A DNA stretch of 64,000 bases from DATATV01 sp035551355 (GTDB lineage: Bacteria > Actinomycetota > Actinomycetes > Mycobacteriales > Pseudonocardiaceae), in the NCBI GenBank assembly GCA_035551355.1, contig DASZNF010000017.1, positions 1 to 64,000 of the forward strand. Reading direction: 5' to 3'. The notes under the pieces are model-generated. The model had not been told where the DNA came from. It was given only the letters and a program-made list of their open reading frames with translations, and searched no databases. The position numbers and the translations under genes are program-made. This document shows, one piece after another, positions 16,460 to 23,753 of this stretch. Positions within the stretch are counted from its first letter, which is position 1. Each line of letters begins with the position of its first letter.

Positions 16460-17488
16460 CTACCTCAGTGAAGCCAGCGCGGCCAGGCCGCCCTGGACGA
16501 GTCCGGGCACCGCGTCGCCGATCCGGTCGAAGCCGGCGCCCACGGTCTTTCCCTGGGTGAACCGGTAGTGGATGCCCTCCAGCACCACGGCCAGTTTGAA
16601 ACCCGCCAACGCCACATACCAGTCCAGAGTGGACACATCGATGCCGGTGCGTTCGGCGTACCGCTGCACCGACTGCGCCACACTCGGATAGCCGGGCACG
16701 CTGGTCACGCCCCCGGTGATCGGATCCTCCGGATGGCTACCCGCGTACAGCACCAGCAGACCAAGATCGGCCAGCGGGTCGCCGAGAGTGGCCATCTCCC
16801 AGTCCAGCACCGCGGTGATCCGCGGCGCCGCGGTGTCCACCAGCACGTTGTCCAGCCGGTAATCCCCGTGCAGCAAGGAAAAACGCTGCGTCTCGGGGAC
16901 CGAATCGGCCAGCTGGTCGTGCAGGTCGTCGATGCCGGCCACCTCGCGGCTGCGGGAGGCCTGCAACTGCTTCTGCCAGCGCGCCACCTGCCGGTGCAGA
17001 TATCCCTGCGGACGGCCGAAATCGGCCAGCCCGACCGAAGCCGGGTCCAGGGTGTGCAGCCGGGCCAGCACGTCGATCAGCTCGCCGCCGATCGCCGCGC
17101 ACTTGTCCGCACCCAGCGCCTCGGCCTGGATCCTGTCCCGCAGGATCTCGCCGGTCACCTCGTTCATCACGTAGAACGGCGCGCCCAGCACCTCCTCGTC
17201 GGCACACAGGTGCACGGTGTGCGGCACCGGGACATCGGTGTCGGACAGCGCGGAGATCACCCGGAACTCGCGGGCCATGTCGTGCGCGGTGGCCAGCACA
17301 TGCCCCAGCGGCGGGCGGCGCAGCACCCAGCGGTGCGTGCCGTCGGTCAGCCGGTAGGTCAGGTTGGACCGGCCGCCGGGGATCAGCTCCGCGCGCAGCG
17401 GACCGGCCACCAGGCCGGGCATCACCCGGTCCAGGTAGTCGGTCAGCGCGGCCAGGTCCAGGCCGGGCAGCTCGGGGGCATCGCTCAC
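16460..17488 (-). CDS. APH-fold phosphotransferase (ACAD10/LvaA-like kinase)
   Basis: 342 residues from GTG 17488, preceded by an excellent GGAGGTGA ribosome-binding site. The kinase fold is readable: LIPGGRSNLTYRLTDG (nucleotide loop), WVLRRPPLG (the lysine position is Arg-Arg), the Brenner motif LLHGDYRLDNVLVD with catalytic Asp, and VLDWEMATLGDPLADLG for metal binding. This subgroup accompanies acyl-CoA dehydrogenases and not antibiotic resistance genes. The likely substrate is a hydroxyacyl-CoA rather than an aminoglycoside. The gene lies 85 bp downstream of the HAD gene and 13 bp upstream of the dehydrogenase. Confidence 0.9.
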   Translation of the reverse strand: MSDAPELPGLDLAALTDYLDRVMPGLVAGPLRAELIPGGRSNLTYRLTDGTHRWVLRRPPLGHVLATAHDMAREFRVISALSDTDVPVPHTVHLCADEEVLGAPFYVMNEVTGEILRDRIQAEALGADKCAAIGGELIDVLARLHTLDPASVGLADFGRPQGYLHRQVARWQKQLQASRSREVAGIDDLHDQLADSVPETQRFSLLHGDYRLDNVLVDTAAPRITAVLDWEMATLGDPLADLGLLVLYAGSHPEDPITGGVTSVPGYPSVAQSVQRYAERTGIDVSTLDWYVALAGFKLAVVLEGIHYRFTQGKTVGAGFDRIGDAVPGLVQGGLAALASLR

Positions 17489-17573
17489 CAGGTCACCTCC
17501 AGCGGAAACACCAGGTCGGGGCGGCTCGCACGGCTGGTCGTCCGGCGATTCGCGCGGCGGTCGGGAAGGCCGG

Positions 17574-18215
17574 TCACGCGGCCAGCTCCGGCAGAAGTTC
17601 GGCCAGGGCTGAGCGCGTGGCGGAAGCATCGGTGTGCCGGACGGCGTGGATGCCCAGTTCGGTCGCGGCGGCCACGTTGACCGGCATGTCGTCCACGAAC
17701 GCCACCCGCTCGGGGGCGATCGCCAGCGCGTCCAGCGCGACCTCGTAGATGCGCGGGTCGGGCTTGCGCAGGCCGACCTCGCCGCTGATCACCACCGGGT
17801 CGAACCGGGTGGCGATGTCCTCGGGATAGGTGTTGCCCCAGCTGTTGGAGAGCAGTCCCACTCGCACTCCGGTGGCACGCACGTCCTCGACCAGCGCGTC
17901 CATTTCCGGGTCGGGCACCAGGCCTTCGAGCATCCGGCCCAGCAGACCCTCGGCGGACACCGGCAGGCCGGCCTCGGTGCGCAGTCGCACGGCCAGGGCC
18001 TGGGAGAAGTCCTCGCCGGTCAGTTCCCCGGTTTCGAGTTGGTGCACCGGGGAGCCCAGTTCGGCTTCGGCGGCCATCCATTCCCGCATGACCAGGTAGA
18101 AGCCGTCCACGTCGATGCCTTCGGCGGCCAGCCACTGTTTGGTGGAGGTCCGCACCGGCGCGGTCAGCACCCCTCCGTAGTCGAAGACGACGGCGTCCAC
18201 GCTGCGCTCTGCCAC
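17574..18215 (-). CDS. HAD-superfamily hydrolase (ACAD10 N-terminal-domain-like)
   Basis: 213 residues beginning at GTG 18215 (VAERSVDAVVFDYGG). HAD motifs: I VVFDYGGVLTAP (nucleophile Asp, with G where phosphatases have the second Asp), II LLSNSWG, III RKPDPRIYE, IV VAFVDDMPVNVAAA. A helical cap lies at about residues 20-90. The second catalytic Asp of motif I is replaced by Gly (FDYGG), which is common in the sEH-N/ACAD10-like subgroup. First gene of the operon. The transcript probably begins at or next to the GTG, because a TACTAT -10 element ends 7 bp upstream. A TetR-type palindrome covers the promoter spacer. Confidence 0.87.
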   Translation of the reverse strand: MAERSVDAVVFDYGGVLTAPVRTSTKQWLAAEGIDVDGFYLVMREWMAAEAELGSPVHQLETGELTGEDFSQALAVRLRTEAGLPVSAEGLLGRMLEGLVPDPEMDALVEDVRATGVRVGLLSNSWGNTYPEDIATRFDPVVISGEVGLRKPDPRIYEVALDALAIAPERVAFVDDMPVNVAAATELGIHAVRHTDASATRSALAELLPELAA

Positions 18216-18222
18216 GCACCGG

Positions 18223-18251
18223 ATAGTACCGACCAGTCGGTATGTACACAA
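18223..18251 (-). promoter_or_regulatory. Promoter of the HAD-kinase-ACAD operon with overlapping TetR-type operator
   Basis: On the minus strand, -35 TTGTGT (18251-18246), a 17-bp spacer and -10 TACTAT (18228-18223) precede GTG 18215 by 7 bp, predicting a leaderless mRNA. The spacer contains TACCGACTGGTCGGTA (18243-18228), a palindrome with 7-bp perfect arms, of the kind bound by TetR-family repressors in actinobacteria. Binding would block polymerase. The same site lies about 52 bp upstream of the divergent GNAT gene. The TetR gene at 18801 is the nearest candidate, but its own promoter carries a different palindrome, so the cognate repressor may be elsewhere. Confidence 0.65.
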
Positions 18252-18294
18252 CGAGGACGCGCCGAGCAGGCTGTTCTTCCGGTAGGAGTGGTTC

Positions 18295-18804
18295 ATGGCC
18301 TACCGACATCGCCTTGCCACGGCTGGGGATCTGCCCGCGATCGTGGAGATCTACAACCACGCGGTCCGGGCCAGGTCGAGCACCTGCGATCTGGAGCCGG
18401 TCAGCGTCGCCTCCCGGCAAGCGTGGTTCGACGCGGCCCACCCCGACCGCCATCCGATCTGGGTCGGCCACGAAGTCGGCGACCCGCGCACGGTGACCGG
18501 GTACCTGTCGTTCGAGCCATTCCTCAACGGCCGGCGCGGCTACGACGTGACGTCGGACCTCGCGGTGTATCTGCAACCGGGGCACCGCGGCCGGGGGCAG
18601 GGCCACTATCTGCTGGGCGAGGCGGTCCGCTACGCGCCGACATTGGGTGCGCGAACGCTGGCCACGACGATCTTCGCCGGCAACGAGCCCAGCCTGCGAC
18701 TGTTCCGGTCGCACGGCTTCCAGCAGTGGGGCCGGTTGCCCGGGGTCGCCGAACTGGACGGGGTGAGTGAGGACGTCGTCTTCGTCGGGCGGCGGGTCGG
18801 TTAG
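18295..18804 (+). CDS. GNAT acetyltransferase, phosphinothricin-acetyltransferase-like
   Basis: 169 residues of the Pat/Bar/YncA-type GNAT group: ATAGDLPAIVEIYNHAVRAR at the N-terminus, WVGHEVGD before the core strands, and the acetyl-CoA loop QPGHRGRGQGHYLL. The C-terminal FRSHGFQQWGRLPGV is the family closing segment. It may acetylate an amino acid or toxic analogue. ATG 18295 has an AGGAG element at good spacing. Divergent from the HAD operon and so potentially under the same operator. Its end overlaps that of the convergent tetR gene by 4 bp. Confidence 0.87.
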   Translation: MAYRHRLATAGDLPAIVEIYNHAVRARSSTCDLEPVSVASRQAWFDAAHPDRHPIWVGHEVGDPRTVTGYLSFEPFLNGRRGYDVTSDLAVYLQPGHRGRGQGHYLLGEAVRYAPTLGARTLATTIFAGNEPSLRLFRSHGFQQWGRLPGVAELDGVSEDVVFVGRRVG

Positions 18805-19391
18805 CCGGAGGTCGGGCGCAGGGCGTCGATGACGAGATCCAGGAGGCGGTCGGTCTGGGCTGACGCGTCGGGGTTCGCGGTGGCGACGAGGACGCCGAGG
18901 ATCATGGTGGTGACGTCCCCGGCGTCGACGTCGGCGCGGAACTTCCCCGCCCGCACGCCCTCGGCCAGGATGTCGCCGACCGCGGCGGTGATGCGCTCCC
19001 GGGTGGCCGGGGTGGTCAGCTTTCCGGCCGCCCGCGCGGCGTGCAGCATGTCGATCATGCCGCGTTTGGTGGCGACGAACGCGGCGTAGCGGTCCATCCA
19101 GGCGCGCAGCGCGGCCACCGGGGCGAGGTCGGCAAGCAGGGCCGGGACGCTGGTGACCACGTCGTCGAGTTCGGCGGCGTAGACGGCTTCGACCAGCGCC
19201 TCCCGGGTGGGGAAATGCCGGTAGAGGGTGCCCACGCCGACCCCGGCCGCGCGGGCGATCCGCTCCATGGTGAGCGGCGCGTCGTCGGCCGCGGCGAAGG
19301 CGGCCCGGGCGGCCACGACGAGCTTGTCGCGGTTGCGCCGCTTGTCGGCCCGGACCGGTGGGTCGCCGGGCGTCGGCTCGGTAGAAATCAA
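18801..19391 (-). CDS. TetR-family transcriptional regulator
   Basis: 196 residues. The N-terminal helix-turn-helix reads APLTMERIARAAGVGVGTLYRHF. The C-terminal part resembles the SbtR-like ligand-binding domain common in actinobacteria. The only usable start in the conserved region is TTG 19391, with a GGAGGG element 10 bp upstream; the start codon itself overlaps an operator-like dyad. Divergent from an aldo/keto reductase, with two palindromes of matching sequence between them. This arrangement usually means mutual repression of the reductase gene and of itself. Confidence 0.88.
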   Translation of the reverse strand: MISTEPTPGDPPVRADKRRNRDKLVVAARAAFAAADDAPLTMERIARAAGVGVGTLYRHFPTREALVEAVYAAELDDVVTSVPALLADLAPVAALRAWMDRYAAFVATKRGMIDMLHAARAAGKLTTPATRERITAAVGDILAEGVRAGKFRADVDAGDVTTMILGVLVATANPDASAQTDRLLDLVIDALRPTSG

Positions 19392-19410
19392 AACGGAAGA
19401 CCCTCCGTTT
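19391..19410. promoter_or_regulatory. TetR operator-like dyad 1
   Basis: AAACGGA (19391-19397) and TCCGTTT (19404-19410) are perfect inverted arms with a 6-bp spacer, touching the TTG start of the tetR gene. The same half-site recurs in dyad 2, 35 bp downstream. Confidence 0.7.
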
Positions 19411-19425
19411 CGTGTTAGGCTCGGA

Positions 19426-19445
19426 AAACGGAAGCTCTTCCGTTT
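19426..19445. promoter_or_regulatory. TetR operator-like dyad 2
   Basis: AAACGGAAG and CTTCCGTTT form perfect 9-bp arms around CT, ending 24 bp before ATG 19470 of the aldo/keto reductase. It shares its half-site with dyad 1, so two repressor dimers can probably bind in the intergenic region. Confidence 0.75.
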
Positions 19446-19469
19446 CGTTCATCATCGCACGAGGACGGG

Positions 19470-20372
19470 ATGTCCATGCCCTCTCCACGCCCAGGTGGGA
19501 CCGGCCGGCTCGCTGGTCGCACCGTGGCCCGCATCGGCTACGGCGCCATGCAACTGCGCAGGCTCGACGACCGCGCCCACGCCGTCGCGATCCTGCGGCG
19601 CGCGGTCGAACTCGGCGTCGACCACATCGACACCGCCCAGATCTACGCCGCCGGCTACGTCAACGACCTCATCCGGGAGGCCATCAGCCCGGACGACGGC
19701 GTGCTCGTCGCCAGCAAGATCGGCGCTGACCCCGCGCCCGGCCGCCCCGTGCCGATCCGGATCGCGCAGCGGCCCGAGGAATTGCGGGCCAGTGTCCAGG
19801 ACAATCTCGCCAGTCTCGGGATGGACCGGATTCCGCTGGTCAACCTGCGCCGCCCGCAACTCGGGTACGGCCCACAGCCCGAAGCTGACCAGATCGTCGA
19901 GCTGGACGACCAGCTCGCGGTCATGATCGCGCTGCGCGAGGAGGGCAAGATCGGCGCGATCGGGCTCAGCGGCGTGACCCTGCACGAACTGCGCCGCGGC
20001 CTCCCGGCCGGGATCGCCTGCGTGCAGAACGCCTACAGCCTCCTGGCCCGCGACGACGAGGACATGCTGGAACTGTGCGCCGCCGAAGGGATCGCCTGGG
20101 TGCCGTTCTTCCCGCTGGGCGGCGAACATCCCGATCTGCCGAAGGTCACCGACCAGCCGGCCGTGGTGGCCGCCGCGAAATCCCTGGGTGTCACCCCGGC
20201 GCAGGTCGGGCTGGCCTGGCTGTTGCGGCACGACCCGCAGGTGCTGCTGATTCCAGGCACCGCGAATACCGAGCACCTCAAGGCGAACATCGAGGCGGGC
20301 GCGATCGTGCTCGACAAGGCGACCCAGGCCGAACTCGCGGCCATACCGATCTCTCAAGCCTTGCCGAGGTAG
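19470..20372 (+). CDS. Aldo/keto reductase
   Basis: 300 residues with the (beta/alpha)8 AKR fold. Catalytic Asp and Tyr are in VDHIDTAQIYAAG and the Lys in VLVASKIG. The C-terminal NADPH site is IPGTANTEHLKANIEA. The usual catalytic His after the Lys strand is replaced (VNLRRPQLGYG), as in a large actinobacterial subgroup. It reduces an aldehyde or ketone with NADPH; the substrate is unknown. Expression is probably controlled by the divergent TetR. The last 19 bp overlap the end of the convergent MmcQ/YjbR gene. Confidence 0.9.
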   Translation: MSMPSPRPGGTGRLAGRTVARIGYGAMQLRRLDDRAHAVAILRRAVELGVDHIDTAQIYAAGYVNDLIREAISPDDGVLVASKIGADPAPGRPVPIRIAQRPEELRASVQDNLASLGMDRIPLVNLRRPQLGYGPQPEADQIVELDDQLAVMIALREEGKIGAIGLSGVTLHELRRGLPAGIACVQNAYSLLARDDEDMLELCAAEGIAWVPFFPLGGEHPDLPKVTDQPAVVAAAKSLGVTPAQVGLAWLLRHDPQVLLIPGTANTEHLKANIEAGAIVLDKATQAELAAIPISQALPR

Positions 20373-20740
20373 TCCCGGGCCAGAGTTTTGGGGGCGCGCA
20401 GCAGCCACGCGTCGGTGAGCAGTTCGGTCAGCTCGTCCAGCGCGACCCGGTCCAGCAGCACGAGAATCGCCGCGTAGCCGTCGAAGTGCGGGACGGTGAA
20501 GTACACGGCCGGGTCGTCGGCGATCAGGACCTGCTTCACGCCCTCGTCGGCGGTGCGCACGCCGAGGATCGGGCCGTCGGGCGCGTCCGCACCCAGCGCT
20601 GCGAGGTCGGTCGTGCGCAGCGGGCGTTCGAAGGCGAAGGATTTGTCCTTCACCTTCCAGCTGCGATTGCCCCACGAGGTGCCCTCGCTGGTCTGCGGCA
20701 GCGCCAACGCGATCCGCGACACGTCCGCCCAGGTCGCCAT
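20354..20740 (-). CDS. MmcQ/YjbR family (DUF419) protein
   Basis: 128 residues: MATWADVSRIALALPQTSEG at the start, SWKVKDKSFAFERPLR in the middle and the C-terminal LDELTELLTDAWLLRAPK, all typical of the CyaY-like-fold MmcQ/YjbR family, whose members probably bind DNA or another ligand. Function unknown. Preceded by a tandem 18-bp duplication and the end of the MBL-fold gene, which lies on the same strand 50 bp upstream, so the two may be co-transcribed. Confidence 0.85.
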   Translation of the reverse strand: MATWADVSRIALALPQTSEGTSWGNRSWKVKDKSFAFERPLRTTDLAALGADAPDGPILGVRTADEGVKQVLIADDPAVYFTVPHFDGYAAILVLLDRVALDELTELLTDAWLLRAPKTLARDYLGKA

Positions 20741-20750
20741 GCCGGCATCC

Positions 20751-20785
20751 TATTGCGACACGGCGACCTATTGCGACACGGCGAC
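20751..20785. repeat. Tandem 18-bp duplication
   Basis: An 18-bp unit (TATTGCGACACGGCGACC) at 20751-20768 is followed immediately by a second copy to 20785, complete except for its last base. It fills most of the 50-bp gap between the MBL-fold stop and the MmcQ start. It looks like a recent slippage duplication and may affect the spacing of a promoter or leader for the MmcQ gene. Confidence 0.85.
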
Positions 20786-20790
20786 AAAAC

Positions 20791-21708
20791 TCAGAGGGCG
20801 CAGTGCATGGGGCCGCCGTTGTAGGTCACGGCGTCGGTGAACGCGGCGATCAGGTCGAACGGGGCACCGGTGAGTTCGGTGTAGGCGCGGTGCAGGTTGA
20901 GCACGATCCGCTCGGCGTCGGGCAGGTCGGTGAACTCGCCGAGTTCGCAGTCCCGCGCGGCTTCCAGCGGGGTGCGGCCGGCCGCGATCCCGGCCTTCGC
21001 GGTGTCCAGCACCAGCCGGTAGTAGCGCTCGTGCGTGGCCAGCACCCCGGCCAGCGCGTCGGCTTCGAGCACCGGGCCGTGGCCGGGGACGATGATCGCG
21101 GGTTCGAACGCGGCCAGCCATTCCAGGGAGCGCAGCGCGCCCTCGACCGAGCCCATGAACACCAGCGGGGTGACCTGGTGGAAGACCAGGTCACCGGTGA
21201 ACAGCACGCGCGGTTCGGGCAGCCACGCGACCAGGTCGCCGGGGGTGTGCGCGGCGTAGCCGGGGTGGCGCACGGACACCTCCCGCTCGCCGGTGTGCAG
21301 GGTGAGCCGATCGGCGACGGTGACGCTCGCGGGACGGCGAGTCGCGCCGCCCCAGTCGGGCACGGGCTGCCAGAACGGCGGGCAGCCGTCGATCACCGGG
21401 TCGGCGATGATCCCGGCCCGGGTCGCCGGGTGCGACACCAGCACGGTCGACTCGGGCAGCAGACAGTTGCCGTAGGTGTGGTCACCGTGCAGATGGGTGT
21501 TGAGCGCCAACCGGATCGGCGCGTCCCCGGTGGCCTCGGCCACCGCGCCCAGCAGCGCGCGGGTGCGCGGCTTGGTGGCGCAGGTGTCGATCAGGATGGT
21601 GCCGTCCGGGCCGGTCACCGCGCCGGCGTTGTTCAGCCACCACGACCCGTCCGCCTGCACCCACGCCAACACTCCGTCGGCGACCTCGCGCAACTGCCCG
21701 TCTGACAT
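20791..21708 (-). CDS. Metallo-beta-lactamase-fold hydrolase
   Basis: 305 residues. Zinc ligands are visible in NTHLHGDHTYGN, in the strand after HPGYAAHTPGD, in LFTGDLVFH and in VPGHGPV. The C-terminal extension (about residues 220-305) is helical. It is closest in pattern to actinobacterial MBL-fold hydrolases of unknown substrate, not to true beta-lactamases (no signal peptide). Stands 9 bp upstream of the MmcQ-containing end and just downstream of the Dpp ATPase genes on the same strand. Confidence 0.9.
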   Translation of the reverse strand: MSDGQLREVADGVLAWVQADGSWWLNNAGAVTGPDGTILIDTCATKPRTRALLGAVAEATGDAPIRLALNTHLHGDHTYGNCLLPESTVLVSHPATRAGIIADPVIDGCPPFWQPVPDWGGATRRPASVTVADRLTLHTGEREVSVRHPGYAAHTPGDLVAWLPEPRVLFTGDLVFHQVTPLVFMGSVEGALRSLEWLAAFEPAIIVPGHGPVLEADALAGVLATHERYYRLVLDTAKAGIAAGRTPLEAARDCELGEFTDLPDAERIVLNLHRAYTELTGAPFDLIAAFTDAVTYNGGPMHCAL

Positions 21709-21717
21709 GCGAGCAAA

Positions 21718-22773
21718 CTACTGGACCGGCGCACCGACCGCGTGGCAGGCCACCCCGGTTTCCCCCAGCACCGGTAGATCCGTTGTGCGGCAACGGTTCG
21801 CGACCTCGTCGGGCAGTCCGGCGGCGTACACCGGGCAGCGTGGCCGGAACCGGCAACCGACCGGGATGCGCGCGGCGTCGGGTGGTTCGCCGGTGAGCAC
21901 GATGCGCTCGCCCTCGGCCTGGGACACCGACAACAACGCCCGCGTGTACGGGTGCCGGGGCGCGGTCAGCACGTCGACGGCGTCGCCGATCTCCACGATG
22001 CGCCCCAGGTACATCACCGCGACCCGGTCGGCGATGTTCCAGGCCAGCCCCAGATCGTGCGTCACCACCAGCGCCGAGAGCCCGAGCTCGCCGCGCAAAC
22101 CCAGCAGCAGAGCCAAGATCTCGCCACGCACGGACGCGTCCAGCGACGCCACCGGTTCGTCGGCGACCAGCACCATCGGGTCAAGGGCCAGCGCCCCGGC
22201 GATCACCACCCGCTGCCGCTGCCCGCCGGACAGCTCGCTGGGCAACGCAGGCATGAACCGCTCCGGCGGCCGCAAACCCGCGTGGGCCAACGCCTTGGCC
22301 ACCAGTTCCCGTTCGTCGCCAGGGATCCGGTGGATGCGCAAGCCCTCGGCGACCGCCTCGTACACGGTGTGCCGCGGATTCAGCGCGCCGGTGGGGTCCT
22401 GCAGGATCAACTGTGCCCGCCGCCGGAACCACCGCAAACCCCGGGTGGAGGACGGCAACGCGCGCCCGTCGAACACCACCTGCCCGGCATTGACCGGTTG
22501 CAGACCCAGCAAAGCCCGGGCCAGCGTGGACTTTCCACAGCCGGACTCGCCGACCAGCGCCAGGATTTCCCCGGCCCGCAACGACAAGTTGACCCCGTCG
22601 ACCGCGCGCACCACGCCGCGCCCGGCCGGGTAGCGCACCGACACCGCCCGCGCCGCCAGCAACTCCTCCCCGGTCGCCGGAGCCGAGTTCTCGCTGACCC
22701 CGTCGGCTTTTCCGGTCTGGCTGACGTCGTCGACCCTGCCGGTTCTGTTGGTGTCGCTCACGATCCGGCTCAT
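21718..22773 (-). CDS. Peptide ABC transporter ATP-binding protein (DppF/OppF-like)
   Basis: 351 residues. Walker A VGESGCGKSTLARALLG, Q-loop ILQDPTGALNPR, signature LSGGQRQRV and Walker B VLVADEPVASLD. The C-terminal oligopeptide-transporter extension has the Fe-S cysteine cluster pattern CRFRPRCPVYA...C...C. The first 35 residues are a poorly conserved extension. The start ATG 22773 overlaps the stop of the upstream ATPase gene by 4 bp and has a GGGAG site. Fifth and last gene of the importer operon. Confidence 0.92.
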   Translation of the reverse strand: MSRIVSDTNRTGRVDDVSQTGKADGVSENSAPATGEELLAARAVSVRYPAGRGVVRAVDGVNLSLRAGEILALVGESGCGKSTLARALLGLQPVNAGQVVFDGRALPSSTRGLRWFRRRAQLILQDPTGALNPRHTVYEAVAEGLRIHRIPGDERELVAKALAHAGLRPPERFMPALPSELSGGQRQRVVIAGALALDPMVLVADEPVASLDASVRGEILALLLGLRGELGLSALVVTHDLGLAWNIADRVAVMYLGRIVEIGDAVDVLTAPRHPYTRALLSVSQAEGERIVLTGEPPDAARIPVGCRFRPRCPVYAAGLPDEVANRCRTTDLPVLGETGVACHAVGAPVQ

Positions 22774-23753
22774 CGGCTCACTCCCGGCGCGTCGACCAGC
22801 ACGCAGGCCGCGTCCCGGTCCGGGCCCGCCACGCGCAACGCCACATCCACCTCCGTGCACTCGTCCCGCATCTTCGGGCAACGCGGGTGGAACGGGCAGC
22901 CCGAGGGCAGATCGGCCGGATCGGGAGGGTCGCCGGGCAGACCGCGGGGCGCCAGCCGGGAGGCCACGTCCCCGATAGTCGGGAACGCTCCCGCCAACGC
23001 CGCGCTGTACGGGTGTACCGGCGCGCGCACCACCTGAGCGGCCGGCCCGTGTTCGACGATCCGGCCCGCGTACATCACCGCCAGCCGTTGACACGTCCGG
23101 GCCAGCACCGAAAGATCGTGGCTGATCATCATCAGCCCGACCCGCGCCTCAGCCACCAGTTCGGCCAGCAGGTCCAGCACCTGCGCCTGCACCATCACGT
23201 CCAGCGCGGTGGTCGGCTCATCGGCGATGATCAACCGCGGCTCACAGGCCAGCGCCATCGCGATCATCACCCGCTGCCGCTGCCCACCAGAAAGCTCATG
23301 CGGATAGGCCCGGGACCGTCCCTTGGGCAAACCCACCCGATCCAGCAATTCCGACACCCGAGCCGACACCCCGCCCGCGGGCCTGCCGCCGTGGATCAGG
23401 ATCGGCTCGGCGATCTGGTCACTGATGCGTTGCACCGGGTTCAGCGCGTGCATCGCGCCCTGGAACACCACCGACGCGCCGGCCCAGCGGACAGCCCGCA
23501 ACTGGCCCCAGTTCAGCTCCCGCACATCCGCACCGTCCAGCAGCACCTGCCCGGACACCTTGGCAGTAGCGGGAAGCAAGCGCAGCACCGACAACGCCAG
23601 CGTCGACTTCCCGCACCCGGACTCCCCCGCCAACCCCAGCGTTTCACCCGCGTCCACGGTCAGATCGACCCCGCGCACCGCGGGGACCACCCCGCGGTGC
23701 GTCACATAGTCGATGCCGACCCCGCGGAATTCCAGCAACGGCGTCTCACTCAC
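22770..23753 (-). CDS. Peptide ABC transporter ATP-binding protein (DppD/OppD-like)
   Basis: 327 residues from GTG 23753 (MSETPLLEFRGVGIDY). Walker A AGESGCGKSTLALSVL, signature LSGGQRQRVMIAMAL, Walker B LIIADEPTTALD, and the C-terminal CPFHPRCPKMRDECTE cysteine cluster of the D-type subunits. Together with the F-type partner it forms the heterodimeric motor of a peptide importer. Overlaps its neighbours by 4 bp at both ends, so the five genes are a single translation-coupled unit. Confidence 0.93.
   Translation of the reverse strand: MSETPLLEFRGVGIDYVTHRGVVPAVRGVDLTVDAGETLGLAGESGCGKSTLALSVLRLLPATAKVSGQVLLDGADVRELNWGQLRAVRWAGASVVFQGAMHALNPVQRISDQIAEPILIHGGRPAGGVSARVSELLDRVGLPKGRSRAYPHELSGGQRQRVMIAMALACEPRLIIADEPTTALDVMVQAQVLDLLAELVAEARVGLMMISHDLSVLARTCQRLAVMYAGRIVEHGPAAQVVRAPVHPYSAALAGAFPTIGDVASRLAPRGLPGDPPDPADLPSGCPFHPRCPKMRDECTEVDVALRVAGPDRDAACVLVDAPGVSR

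Noticed and set aside
16460..17488. Aminoglycoside phosphotransferase (antibiotic resistance)
   Set aside because: Catalytic loop fits the APH fold, but operon with an acyl-CoA dehydrogenase and HAD points to the ACAD10/LvaA type kinase.
20791..21708. Beta-lactamase
   Set aside because: MBL fold with HLHGDH but no signal peptide and no other resistance context; general MBL-fold hydrolase is safer.
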